Part shown: in pieces, positions 44,798 to 58,115 of the stretch
Position numbering within the stretch: position 1 is the stretch's first letter
How the letters are laid out: each line of letters opens with the position of its first letter
Position numbers and translations under genes: made by a program
The notes under the pieces: model-generated
What the model was told of the DNA's origin: nothing
Databases searched by the model: none
What the model saw: only the letters and a program-made list of their open reading frames with translations
Assembly: GCA_009763385.1 (NCBI GenBank)
Contig: CM019822.1
Span: forward strand, 26,964,842-27,028,841
Source: Coix lacryma-jobi var. lacryma-jobi
Lineage: Eukaryota > Streptophyta > Magnoliopsida > Poales > Poaceae
Direction of reading: 5' to 3'
Length of the DNA stretch: 64,000 nt

Positions 44798-45018
44798 TGT
44801 AACATCCCTGGTTTTCCAACAACCAAAAAATACGAGCTTTTTAAAACTTTTTCCTGTAATGTGTGAAGCATGTAGCTGCTAGGTCAAACGCTAGTCAACG
44901 TATCATTCTTTACTCACGAAACGTGGCATACATATAGCTTTGCTTGTAGGAGTGGGCTCGAGTTCTCGAGTCGGTCTAGGGTATGAGTCGTGTCAGAGTC
45001 AGAGTGCACAAATACATA

Positions 45019-45277
45019 CTCCCTCCATCCCAAATTATAAGGCATTCCAAGAATCTTCGAGAGTCAAAGTTTTTCAACTTTGACCAAAATTATAGAGAAA
45101 AATATGAAGATTTATAACATCAAATATGTATATTATGAAAATATAGCCAATAGAGAATCTAATTGCACTTAGTTGGTATCATAAATATTATTATATTTTT
45201 ATATAAATTTGGTCAAAGTTAGAAAAGTTTGACTCTCCAAGATTCTTGGAACGTCTTATAATTTGGGATGGAGGGAG
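45019..45277. mobile_element. Stowaway MITE, 259 bp
   Basis: Termini ctccctccatcccaaattat and its complement, flanked by TA (45017-45018, 45278-45279). A Tc1/mariner-derived MITE within LTR A. Confidence 0.9.
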
Positions 45278-46049
45278 TAGCAATCTTCTCTCCTCCCTTT
45301 TGGGACTTGTCCCGATCTCTCTTGTTTTCCCCCAAAAGATCTTCGGGTCATATTAATTCATGACTCGGGGAAAATCCTTTCCCTTTTCTCCCCTCTTTTC
45401 CAATTTAGAATCAACTCCAATTCCTTTCAAACCCCTGTTCACAAATCCACCCAAATCTCCTATCCGGATAATTCCCAAACTATCCTTTGAACTCAACCCC
45501 AACTTATTTATGTTCCCTTTTGGATACTTCTGAATTCACCCTTGAACTCCTTTCAAACTCCTCACCAATTCCTTTTCACGTGTCTCTGGTCCTTGAAAGC
45601 AAAATGGGCAAACCCCATTCCCTCCCATTAGGCCCTAAGCCCCAAGCTGGCCCAACTCCTCTCTATTCTCTCCCTCCCCTCCAACCCAACCGGCCTTCTT
45701 GGCCCAGCCAGCCCAATCGGCCTCCTCTGTCCCTCGCGCCTCCCCCTCCCCGCCGTGGACTAGGCCCAGCCGCACAGCGCCCTTGGGCTTGCCAGCCACG
45801 CACTCCCCATCCCATGGGCCGACCGCGCGCTCGACCCAGTTGGCCCGAACTGCCACCACGCCACCAGCGCCCCCGCGAACCCTAGGGAGCGCTGCTCCCT
45901 GGGAGCAGCCGCCGCCGCCACTCAGGGACAAGCCGCGCACGCCCCTGCCTCGGCGTCCGTACCTTGGCTCCGGATCCGTCGCCGCGTGTCCCCTCCACAA
46001 CACGGACGACAAGGATCGCCGCCCTCCCTCAGAACCCTAGCCGGCGCCC

Positions 46050-46058
46050 CTATATAAG
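46050..46058 (+). promoter_or_regulatory. TATA box of LTR A
   Basis: ctatataag in a GC-rich stretch, followed by cgacgccgctcc. Confidence 0.55.
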
Positions 46059-47737
46059 CCGACGCCGCTCCATGCTCCTCATCCTCTTCCTCCTGTCGCC
46101 GCCGCCCCCTCCCTCTCTGCACGCACCCATGGCCGCTGTCTGGCGCCTCTCCATGTCGCGAGAGCTAGCCGGGCCACCTCCCGTGGAGCCGCTCCAGTGG
46201 CTTCGCCGTGCCAAGGCCGGTCGACCGCGACCATGCCGCTGGCCCTGGCCGACCGCGCCGCCGATGGCGCCACACTGTCCGTCGTGCTCGTGTCGGCCAC
46301 CTCGACGCCCACCGCCACTCCTTCTCCGTCCTGCAGCCGTCATAGCGCCCTCCTCCGCTACTTCGCCATGCCAAGCCGTTGGCCGACCACTCGCCGAACC
46401 TGCTGCCACGTCGCTGCCTCGTGCAGCAGGCCACGGCCGTGCACGTTGGCCACCTGCCGCTGCTCGCGGGCGACCCCCAATCGGCCGCTCGACACCAGCA
46501 GCCGCGCCAGGCCGCACGCCAACCAGCTGTGGTCGCCGTCAGCTGGCCGCCGCGCACCACCGACCCGGCCTCAAGCTTCTATGGCCGTTGTCGACCTCAC
46601 CTCACCATGCCGAGGCCACACTAACCAGGGACGCGCCGTGGCCACGACGTCGTCCACCGTCCGCGACCGCCGACCGGCCAACACCGTGCTGCTGGGGTGG
46701 ATTGGCCCCAGCCGTGCTGCTGCGACGCCTCGTCCATGGCCGGCTGCTGGCCAGTCCAGTCGGCCTCGCCGTGACCCCGTCGCCACCACGCCGACCACGC
46801 CCTCGCCGAGCTCCTCCTTGCTGTCAGTGAGCTCCCATACCACCCCAAAACCCAAGTTTTCGCCTTTCTATTCATACCGTCGTCTACGACTGAGATCGGC
46901 CTTCGTGCCACTGTCCTACATCTTGCAGGGAGGACGATCTTGCCGCAAGGCCTCCGCCGGAGCTGTGGCGCCTCCCGGACACTTGCTGTCGCGTCCGGGC
47001 AGCGGCAGCTAGCTCCTAGCCTACTGCAGCCACGTTCGGCCAAGCCGCAGCACCATCCGGCCAGCTAAAACCAGACGGCAGCAAGCCATAGCCGACTGGG
47101 GTTGGCTACAGATGGCCGGTGCCCCCTCCATGGTCGGCCAAGGCCTTCCTCGGCTGACCACGACATGCCCCGGCGCCTTCGGCAACTCTCTGCTGAAGCC
47201 TCGCCGTTCCCGTCAAGGTCGAACCTTTTCAACTCGATCGACGCCATCCTCGACGTCGACACAATTTCATTTATTTTCCTTCTTGTTGTTCATCATGTCC
47301 TGACATTCATACATGTTCATATATGATCTATATATGCCTGCGCTGAGCCTTCGTGCCGGTCTATTTCTATATTGCTATGGACATGTGCTACTCCCTAGTT
47401 GTGGACGTGTGCTAGATGTCGTCGTGTCAGTATAGTCGGTGGTTGACCGTGCCTTCCAGCCGGTCTTTGTTGTTTGTCTGTGGACCATGCCGTCGAGCCG
47501 GTCGAGGGTCGTAACTCGCTCGGACGTTGCGATCGTGGGATTCGTCCTGCCGTGGTCGTAACACTGAGCGTAACTCACCCCTCGTAGTCTTAGTCATTAT
47601 TTTGGATTTGGTTGACTCCGTTGCGACATGAACGTCAGCTCCTATCCCTAGCCCTAAGACGTGGCCACTGTGGGTTCGATATCGGTTCCGATATCGATGC
47701 GGATGTTACCCGCACACGATAGCCCTCTGTGACCTAG

Positions 47738-50700
47738 TGTCGCACCCGGTTTTCCGAAGAATACCAAGCGCTAACTATATGTGTGCCCAAGATGTCCACA
47801 CGACACATATAGCGATAAATATGAAAAATATCAAGAACAATGCTTTATTACATAGCGAAACATATTTACTTTAAGACTTACATATATAACAAAGCACAAC
47901 GAAAACTATTCGTAATCTTCATTCTTCGGGACTCCATACTCCACAGGGACAGTTGACTGGGGGAACACTCGCCTAGTACTCTTGGAACTCCTCAGAGAGA
48001 ACTCTTCACTTCAACCACCGTCTGGTACCCATCCGGAATTTTTGTTCATTGATTGTAAAGCAAGCGTCAGCTCACCATGCTCAGCAAGTACAACTACGGG
48101 GATGCAAGGCTCAAGAGGTTTGACTCGGTTGACTGCGGTTAGCATTTTAAGTTGGTCATATTTTATATTAATCTTACATTACTAAATGTATGAACCCTGT
48201 TGTCCCATGATATACGATAAACATTATGTTAAAAGAGGTAGGCCACCAACCACCAACATACCCCACCATGAACTACTTAAAAAGGATCCGAGCCGCTCGT
48301 ATCCGTGAGCACGGCTGATATATCAGGTTTACACTCTGCAGAGGTTGTACACTTTCACCTTAGGCCGTGATTCCCATATGTCGGGGTTTGCAAGGCCCAC
48401 ATTACCTCCTCTATGGAAGTATGGCAGGGTTTCACTACGTAGCCTTTCACTAGCTACCCTAACAAGTAGTAGCCGCAAGGTTTAGGCGTCCAGGCGAATG
48501 GAGGCCCCCTTCAAGATGGCACACCTGACAGCCGACCAGTACACATCTTGACAGGCAAGGAAGCCATTCTTTAACCCAGTTCCCCCCTCTAGCGCCTTTC
48601 GGTAACTACTACAAGCTAGAGAAAGTCTAGTTATATGACTAAGATCAGAGCCATATGATTCCCAAGGCTGCACGGGATCTCCCGGGTGGCCGCTTTAAAA
48701 GATAGTCCCTAGGGTGGGCCACTGAGCGAACAACATGCTCCAGTGCCCTAATGTGGTTAAAAAGCCTCTTTTAACATTGTTCCATAGTCTTTAATCAATA
48801 TTAATATAATAGCAATTAATAGCGCATAGCATTACTAAACATATTATGCAAAACCCTTCCATAGGTACAAGGTATAAGATCAAGTGAAACTAGGTTTGTC
48901 CTATGGTTCATCAAGTTATGACACATGCATAATGAATATTTGGTCTTGCAGTTAATAGGTAACAAGGAAACCATAGGTTATACTTGCCTTCAAAAGCTTG
49001 CTTAAACTTGTCCAACTTTCCTTCCGGATCATCCTCACATAGCTTCTTCTACCGATAGCAACAAGCTGGCGCAAACACCTGAAGATGACCTTAAAAACAG
49101 TACACCAAACATTACAAAGAAATAAGCTATAAAGGTTTTGAAAGCGTATGGGTCATTCTAAGATCGTGTGAGTGCAAAAACTAAGCACAACAACAGCTAT
49201 GATTAAAAGATGTGAGAGTTACAAGGTATAGGTGGAAAAGGATTGATTCAGATAAGCAAGGTGGAGTTTGGACTAAAGAATAATATTCACCAAAACAAAA
49301 AGGGTTGGACATGTATTTGATGACCAAAATATGTAGGGAACATGTGTGCAACACATGGGGGCATGTCACACAAAGAGATCATGTGTGACCAGAGATGCAC
49401 TTAGGATGGAATGGATTTGATGGTTGGTTGTATGACAATGGGCATCGTACATTGAAGACATGGATTGGGCAATGGATGATGCATTATAACTTTGGCTCCA
49501 GTGTTTATCCTCCATGGTATAATGTCACATGACAAAGATGGTTGCGGTGGTTGGAATAACTAGAACTTGTATGACAACCATGGATTTAAGACGAATAGGG
49601 AGGTTGCACATACAACTCGTGTTCTAATTATTACTTATAGATATATGGGTGGGATTTTGGATATGTGTATAGGTTTCTTGGGAACATTTCATGACCAACA
49701 AATGCACTAAGGTGGATGCTAGATCGAAGGCAAACAAGGTTATGGCGATTAGTGCATCGGTTGAGCATACCCGGTGGCGGACAACGGCAGATTTGATGAT
49801 TGCTTGCATGGTATGTTAAAGCCAAATGGTGATCCATTTTGTGGGGTTGCTAGGTACTATATGTAACAAAGTTTGGCAAAAGGGCACGATGTTTTGACCA
49901 TCGGTTAGGCGGGGAACAAGATTGGAAGATGGCGCTGCGAGATTGTCGTCATGGCAGGAGCAGCGATATGGCAATGCTTATAACTCAAGTGTCATAGTTC
50001 ATATGGCTAAGACAACTTGCAGATATGTGTTTAGGTTTATGGTACACATTGTGGTAAAAGGGCTTGACCACCGGAGTGGCGAATCAACGGGAACGTGCAT
50101 GCCAACCGGCATCAGCGTGACTGCAAGGCAGCAGGGACAACGAACACAAAACATGATGATATCTCTTTCATATTTGATCATATGGCCATGAAACTTTGCA
50201 GAGGAATGTGCAACTATATAAAAGGTGTTCTTGCCAAAGGATGCACCATGGAGTTCAATGGATCAACGGGAACGCCATTGCCAAAAACAGGGTCAGTGCT
50301 GTATGGACAGCAGGGATAGTAGACACTTCGGCATCAATATCTCAGCCATCATGGATGGAATAGCCAAGCCAACTTGTGGTATCATGTGCAGGGATGTCCT
50401 TAACATGTATATTAAAGGGCATGGTGATTCGGATAGTGGATTAGCGGGGAACGCCAAAACAACTCAGAGCTGCAAACTGACTAAACAGCAGGGACAGTGG
50501 GCACAGAGATGATCATATCTCTAGATTCTCAACACCTATGGCCAAACCATTTTGCAGAGGCGTGTTCAAGGATGCTATACACAATTTCACTAAAGGGTTT
50601 GATGATTAGACCAACGAAACAGCGAGGAACGCGATTCCATTAACAACAGCAAAGCTGGCTCCGATGACAGCAACACATACAACGGGTAATCTTCGCCGGG

Positions 50701-52156
50701 GATCAACCATACATCATCTAAGGGACTTGACTTGCATAGAGGAACATCAAAACAGAATAGGGGAGATGATGGAGTGTTCTCACCATGGGGGATGGTGCGG
50801 TGGAGCGAGGAGACGAAACGTGTTGGCCGGTGATGACGATGTAGTGCAATCGGGCGTCCTTCTCTTGTTGTGGTTGATTGGGGCAGCCATGGGGAAGGAG
50901 GAGGAGCTGCAGGGGCACCTCACCTCTGTTCTTGACGTGGAGAATAAGGGGGAGGCGTGAGGGGGCTGAGGGGGAGGTGTATTTGAAGGGGAATGAAGGG
51001 GAGACCAAGTGGTGGGAAGCCAAAGGGTCATTGGTTGATATTTTCTTGCTTGGTGGATATTTTTTGTGCAATATGGAGAGGCTTCAAGGGGGTGACGTGG
51101 GAGAGGGGTGAGGGAGAGATAGAGGGCTGGTTGGACTTTATTTTTGACCACATAAGAGAGGAGGATGGTTGGGCTTCGACCGATGGCGAGAGCTAAGGCA
51201 AGGTTTGGACTGGATTCGGCCCGAAGCGATATCGGAGGATGAAAGGCGTTAGGTTGACCCATTAGCAAAAGGAGATATGGAGAGGATGGTTTACCATTTT
51301 AGATAAGCTTTGGATTTGTCCCAAGGTAAGATAATATGGAAGGAAAAAGTTGGGCTCGACCCACTAAATTCTCGGAGAGGCGATTAGGGTTTCCCGGGAA
51401 CTTAGGGTATCAAAAAGGTGGGACCATGGCCATATAGATTTCAAGGATGGATAGAAAACAAGTTTGGCTTTGATCAAGAGGAGAAAAGGTGGAGGCAAAA
51501 GAACCGATGTAGATATTGCCGAAGGTGAGAAAAGAAGAGAACGTTGAAGTTGAGATTAACTTGGGTGCACAACATGCATATATTTGACTTGAACAAGGTG
51601 ATGGATGAATTATGTGAGAGGGAAGAGGTATGATGATTGGTCACTCTAGCATACATTTTGGGGTTTGGAGAAGACTCAACAAAAAGAATTAGGATCTCAA
51701 ATACAAGGATGAAAAAGAAAGGATAAAAGAGCAAGTTAGGATATGGCTAGTTGGGATTTCAGAGAGCAGAAGTTTGGGTGTTTGACAAGATGAAGTTTGA
51801 AGATCCATCAAGGTTTTTGGAACAAGAATCAAAGTGTATGGTTTCCAAGGATTTCATCATGGTTTTGGTGTCAAGGAAACTTGGTCAAAGATAAAGAGAG
51901 ATTTGCTTTGGTTTAAACCCTAAGGCGCATTTGAAAACTTTAAATTTATTTTTCATACATAAACACTATGCAAAGGCATGATATGCAACAAACTATTAGA
52001 TTGGATTCTTAAAATGTTTTGGAAACTCACATTTTCTAGTATATAAATTGTCAACAACTAAATAAAGGTTGGGAAAGTTTTAGAAAAAATACAAAATCAT
52101 ATATTTTATTAAGTGTTTTCTATTCACATCCCAAATGGAAATTTTGGGGTGTGACA
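47738..52156 (-). mobile_element. Solo LTR, 4419 bp, nested in LTR A
   Basis: On the plus strand it begins tgtcgcacccgg and ends ggggtgtgaca, with the duplication cctag on both sides (47733-47737, 52157-52161). The conserved hairpin (48303-48314) and palindrome (48334-48343) are in reverse order, so the LTR reads on the minus strand. No internal region remains. Confidence 0.88.
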
Positions 52157-52329
52157 CCTAGTCTAGTGGGAGGAGGATTGGAAGTCAACGACTGTGGAAC
52201 GACGAGTGCCAACTAGTGTTGGGTGAAGCTCATGGTCGCGAGTTGTCTCGCCATGACCATCGGGCTCCACCCATTTGACTCTTTCTGACCTAGCCACCTC
52301 GTATGCTTGCACCACTTTGACCATAGCAT

Positions 52330-53100
52330 TCCTCCGACTCTCGCGGTGACAACTGCACCGCTACGAGCCGTAGGAATAGCGTTGTGCCAATTTAGTTGCA
52401 CGGAGGTTGTGGTGCCCTACGAGTTGGCTTAGGATGAGCGTCTTTCATTCTTCGGCTACCGTCTTTGCCATGGCGTGTTGGTCGATTGAATGCGGAGATC
52501 GCTCTTCTCTTTTCTTTCTCCCTTCAGTTTTGATCTCCGCTGATCCAGTAAAGTGTGGATCGAGCCCTTCTGTTTTCAGCCGCTCCGATCCCTGTTGATT
52601 GCAATAACTGTGGATCGAAGCCCTATGGAACCAAGTTCCTCGTCTTTAGTCTGTCTCTTTTTGCATGATGGTCGTGTTTATGTAATAGTCTTGCTTCTTG
52701 ATCACATTCCTGTGATTCCCGTCTACTGCTATGGCGTGCGGATCAAGGAAAGGTGGATCCTCGTTTTACTCTATTTTGCTTCTTCGCACTTGAGCCCTTG
52801 TATGCTTGTACCTATTCTAGACCGAAGCGCTCCTAGATCCTCGCGGTGACAACCGCACCGCTGCAGATTCTAGGAATGTTTAGTGCCATTAGTGCACACG
52901 GGTCGAGGTACCCTACGAGTGGATTAAGTGCTTGTGTTCTTGGTGTAACGCTCCCTTCGATGCCCTGTATTTGCCATGACGCGTGCATAGAAGGAAGTGA
53001 GACTACCTTTGCTTCTCTTTTCCCTTCCCGTTCTGTTCCCTCTTCTCGGTTCTCGTCGATTACCATGGCGTATGGATCGAGCAAGAGATCGGAACTATTT
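52330..53100 (+). repeat. Diverged tandem repeats inside LTR A
   Basis: Two units about 500 bp apart share cgcggtgacaac..gcaccgct, a ccctacgagt stretch, and a following catggcgt..ggatcgag segment. Confidence 0.6.
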
Positions 53101-55485
53101 TCCTTTTCCCTTGATGGCTCGATCTATTCGATCTCGTCCTTAGCCGTGATGATTGGATCAAAGACCGAACCCTCGTTCTAGTCGGCAAAGCTAAGGTCTA
53201 TGTCATGATCTCGGTTCCGTGCGAGTCGACTCGATCGATCGTAGGAAAACACTTACACCAAGAACATGACATAGACGTGCTTAGCCGAGTTTATCCTTCG
53301 CCTCTTTTGAGCCCGAGGAAAACGAACTCGCTTCGTGAGGGCTAATCTTGTTTTGCGTGATGTTTGCTTAAGTCGGGTTTGGGTCCCAACCATTTTACTC
53401 GAGCCGTACAGGTCGACTCGGTTGGCCCGGGAAGTACGAGCTAGGTTGCGACTCGAGCTTGTGCTTAGCAAGCATCCGCTCCCGCGTTCCTTCGAGCCCG
53501 AGGATCGGATGTCCTCCGCGAGGGCTAAGTCCCTTCTCTGTTTAGTGTCCTCCGAGTCGTTTCAAGTCTAGTTGTCGCGTCAGTGTTCTGATTGCTCTTT
53601 TGTCTTGTTTGCCGGTCTCGCGAGGTAGTTGTGTCGGGAGCAGCCTTGATCGGACCAAAACCTGCTGGAGGAGACCGAGGATGACATCGGGACCCGAGGA
53701 GGACGGCTACGAGGACATCAGAGATCTTGGACTAACAACGAACAGGTGCCACAGCCCATCCAACCTCGTCGAATCCTATTAGACATGCAATAATGTAGCT
53801 GCTAGCGCTTTACTATTTGCAAATGAACTATGATAGGTTGCATGTTAGATTGCTTGTGAAGCCTATACCTTGACGCAACCCTTTCCCCTGCACACCCGCT
53901 GTTAGGCTAGACACCGCTTACTATATATATATACTTGCTACTCGCTTCTACTACGCATTATATCTGTGATGTGATGCTTGGTGGATGTTTGCTTGTGAGT
54001 GGCTAAGGCACATGGTGTCGTGATAACGAGATGATGACTTGGGGAGATCTTGGCGTGTGTCTTGGGTGCGTGTGGTGAGGGTTGAGTCAACTGGACAGGA
54101 TCTACGACGAGTCTGATGACGAGTCTTGCTGAGGGGATGTGACCTGGGCATCCCCTGGGAGTACCTATGGCGGGTACATTGTGATCTTGAGAAGAGGTCC
54201 TGGGGAGGAGTGTCTTCGTGGGACGAATCCCCGGGATAGAGGTGTTGTGTCAGCACGGGGGCGATGTAAGCCCCAGGAGGAGATATCTTGTTCAGTCCTT
54301 AGGACTTATTGCGCTGGGCCACCGACCATAGTACCTTCGTGCGCACCACTTGTTCTTGTATGGGCATAGAACCGTTCCTACCCCCTGGGCGAAACGATGC
54401 CATTACTGCTAGGCTGGAAGGTGATAAGTGTAGGGAGGTAAGGGCTGAAGACCCACACCCTCCTAAGACAACGTGGTACGCCAGGATCCACGTCTCACAG
54501 TCTCAGCGTTACGGTGGATTTCCACCGGGGTGCCCCAGGGCTGAGTGGTAGGATGGCATCGTTGCGGATTAGGGGGAAGTTCGGAATCAGCTTAGACGAG
54601 CCGGATCGTCGAGGATAGCTAACCTGTGGTTCCAGGCGTACACGCTCTGCAGAGTTGATCGATCTATACGTATAGCCGTGTCCACGGTCATGGACAACAC
54701 TATGTGCTCAGAGTCTCCCAGACTTAGTGAGAGGTGTCCTTTCTTCTTCTCCCCATGGGTTGATAGGTCCGGCGCTGGCCGTTGAGGCAAGGTACGAGTC
54801 GGAGTCGTCCTTGTCGCCTAGAGAGTGAGAGTGTGGTGAGATGTGTGGATGTGTGGATGGGATGGATGGATGGATGGCCGTATGGTCGGATGTTCGGTCG
54901 ATGACCGAATGGAAGGCCCTGTGGCCGGGTATATGGAATAAAACTTGATGATTATATTTACAAAATATTGATTATATGCATAGGAAAACTACAGCCATAT
55001 ATAGATTCCTTTTTTGCTCTACCCTTGCATTCCACATACCACATAGCAAATGCAAGCATAGGATGGGAAAGTGTGGCCAGTACAAACCGTACTGAAAATT
55101 ATGGCTAGGTGGATGACTTCTACCACGACGGTAGCGGAAGCTGGATGGATCGGGAAGCCTCGTTCCTATACGCAAGTTTTGATGAGAAGACGAAGATGGA
55201 GTCTTCGCCCGCTGCTACAACAACTTTGATGATGCCCGTGAAGGAGGAGCCTTCACTCGTCGACGCTCTACGCCGACTCCAGCGTCGATAGGTGTCCGTT
55301 ACCGATATAGTTTGTACTAGGTGGTGTTTCCATGTGATCTAATGACTTGTAAATCTGTTCTATCGCGTTGTATGAACTATGGTAACCACTGAATAATGAT
55401 AATGTGATGGTTTGAGACTCTTTGGACTATCACATTATGATGTATCTGCGGATTTCCCTTCGAGGAAATCGTGGGTCGTTTCAGT

Positions 55486-55498
55486 TGGTATCAAAGCC
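55486..55498 (+). other. Primer binding site of element A
   Basis: tggtatcaaagcc, 2 nt after LTR A; initiator-tRNA-Met type with one change. Confidence 0.75.
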
Positions 55499-57307
55499 AT
55501 ACTTGCCTGTAGGACGAGACTTTAGGACCAAACACTAGAATAGAAGCCAAAATTCCTGCTTGTTGGTAGAACCATAAGTGCTAACACTTGTTTCCCCCGC
55601 TGCCTTGAGTTCTAATGCTAACTGGCCTACACCCTTCTGGAAAGTTGACCTATAGGAGACAACCCTTCCCTTATATTGCCTACGTCAGATCGGTAGTTGT
55701 GTAAGACTTGAAGGCTTTGGAGTCACCTTAAGTCCACATTATGCATATAGGAGTTGTAATGCTGCATGATTGTCTAGATCTTTGTCATTCTGCTTGAGCT
55801 TTTATGCTTCTTGATTATTTGAGTGTAAGTTATAAAAGATGTTTTTGCGTGAGACTCCAGGTGTTGGGTAACCTTACAGGCTAAACCCAAGCCGCCCTAT
55901 GACTAAGTAAGAAACCCCGACTAACCGAGTGGGAAAGATAAAGTCAATGCATCATGTCTTTCGAGACCATTTCAAAAATGTTTTCGGCTTTCCAACCAAA
56001 CAAAGTTTTCAAAACTTTCCTCCCTTCCTTTTGGTTGAAAAATGTCTTTTCTTTCACAAGAAATTCTATTTCAAAGGAAAACAATTTCAAAAGTTTCCAA
56101 AAAGGTTTTTCTCTTTTCAAAAGAAAACAGATTTAGTTACCTTCCTGAACTGTTTTCCTTCAAAAGCTATTCACAAAGCAATGTGAAAACCGTTTTCTTT
56201 CTCAAAAAGTGTTTCAAAACTCGTTTTTAGGAAACCAAGTTTTGCTTTCACTCAGTAAAATGTTTTCAAACCAAAGGTCCTTGGCTCGATTTTGTTTTAA
56301 AATTATTTTGATTTCAAACTAAGAGTCAAGTTCCCTTTCCAAAAATCAATCCTACTTTCAAAAAAAAGCTTGACAACTGTTTTATCAAAGAAAACCTTTG
56401 CGAAAAGGATGTCTTGCAACCGTTTTAGAAAGTATTTGTCAAAACCAAAAAGAGTTCTTCCAAAGTTTATTTCAAAAATTTGTTTTGAAAAGAGTTTCTG
56501 AAAATAAATTTGATTGCGAAATCTTTGCTTTTCAAAAGGCACGCTTTAAAATCAGTTTCAAAACTAGTTTTGTTTCAAACAAAAGGGAGCAACGCCCCGT
56601 TTCAAAAACCTTGGTGTTTTCAAAACTGCTTGTCTCAAAGGTTTTAAAAGTAAATGGGTGTGTTTTGTTTTCAAAAACGAAAAGACTTTCAAAAGACTTT
56701 TATTGCAAAACCTATGTCAATTTCAAACATCTTCAAAACCCGACTTGGATTTACAAAGTTTTGCAAAACGTTTCTTTGAAAGAAGTTTAGAAACTGCGTG
56801 TTCTCGCTATTTCAAAAATCTTTTAAACCAAAGTTTGTTTGGAAAAAGTTTTACAAAATGGTTTGATTTAAAAATGCTTTCATTCCAAAAGGCTCACCGT
56901 TCTTGAGAAATCTTTTCAAAAGAGTTTGGAAAACAAAAATACCTCTTTAAAAGCTTTGGTTTTATAAACTAAAAATTTATTTGGAACCTTTTAAAAAGCA
57001 CATTGTAAATCTTGTTTCAGTTTCAAAAATTTTGAGTTTCAAAACCAAAATGGGTTGTGACCTATCTTCAAAATGTCCTTGATTTTGATTTTAAAATTCA
57101 AAGGTTGTTACTGTCTCCTCCTTGCAAAAATTACAAAAACAAAGGATTTTAAAACTGTTTCCACAAAGAAAACTTTCAAAATGGTTTTCAAAGGTTTTTC
57201 CTTCCCTCTCCCTCCAGCTAAGGATATCGAGTTGTTATCGGTAACTGTTGGTAGCGTGTTGTGATCATGACCCACGGTGCCGCTACGAAACTTGGGGCCC
57301 CATGTGT
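55499..57307 (+). other. Element A leader, degenerate and TTTCAAAA-rich
   Basis: The first 60 nt resemble the leader of element B (gccatacttg..aggacga). From about 55960 to 57200 the sequence is dominated by ttcaaaa/gttttcaaa motifs; I count at least twenty TCAAAA. No protein similarity is seen in any frame. It is cut at 57307 by element B. Confidence 0.55.
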
Positions 57308-58105
57308 TGTAACAACCCACAAATTTCTACCTCAAAAATCCCAACCACAAAATTTTTCTTTTCTTTTTACCTTGCATGATGAGTGAGACAACTTACTTGT
57401 GCGTCAATCTCTAGCATATGCATTAACATTCATACTTGACCATTAGGTAAGGTGCATAGTGTGTAACTAAATAACCTATTAATAAGCATATGTGATTTGG
57501 CTCTTCTTGGATTTCTGTGTGAAATGCACCAAAAACATATATATAAATTTACATAACATACTACTTGACAGCCCTAAAAGTTTGAGATTAATATTTGGAT
57601 TAAGGAACAACACTAGCATTGAGTTAATTAGAAGGGAAATGGAGAAACGGTAAACGAACTGTCTGGGCCGAAATCCTTTGCGCAACCCAACTAACCGCCA
57701 GAAGGAAACCACGGCACGGCTTTTGCGGCCCGGCGTCACCACGCGTGCACAGCACGGCCCAACCGGGCAACGCGCGCGCATGCTCGACCAGCCGACCGCG
57801 CGCGGAGCGGCTCTGCCATCACGTGCGCCCGCTCGCCTCCGCGCCGAGACCCTGACACACTGGCCCTACGCGTCAGCGAGAACCATCTCTGTTCTTCTTC
57901 TTGCGCAAGCCGGAAGGCAGAGCACGGCAACGGCGGCGGCCCCCACCGTGCCACCTCGGCCGACCGCGGCTAACAAACCCCTAACAAACTAGGGAATCTT
58001 GTCCCCTGCGAATTGAATTGGAGACGTGAGGAATCGGAGTGTCTCGTGACCCTTTGATCAAGGTTGCGCGGCCGATCCGCCACCCGCCGTGACACGCACC
58101 CGTGC

Positions 58106-58115
58106 CTATATAAAC
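58106..58115 (+). promoter_or_regulatory. TATA box of LTR B
   Basis: ctatataaac in gtgcctatataaaccgagcc. Confidence 0.6.

Larger units (their letters stand above)
44798..55483 (+). repeat. LTR 'A' of a chromovirus-type element inserted in the mTERF exon
   Basis: Starts tgtaacatccctgg and ends ...gtgggtcgtttca, followed 2 nt later by an initiator-tRNA-Met-type PBS, so it is a 5' LTR. The five bases before it (ggagg, 44793-44797) would be the target duplication. Without the nested solo LTR (47738-52156) and the Stowaway MITE it is about 6.0 kb. A TATA box, tatataag, lies at 46051-46058. The 52162-53600 part has two diverged repeats of about 500 bp (near 52335 and 52840, sharing cgcggtgacaac). 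The CTCTGCAGAG palindrome (54645-54654) and CCGTG-TC-CACGG hairpin (54676-54687) tie it to the other LTRs. The partner LTR is not in the window. Confidence 0.8.

Noticed and set aside
45487..47326. Frames up to 288 codons in LTR A
   Set aside because: Pro/Arg/Ala-rich translations in several frames over the same GC-rich promoter region; typical of random open frames.
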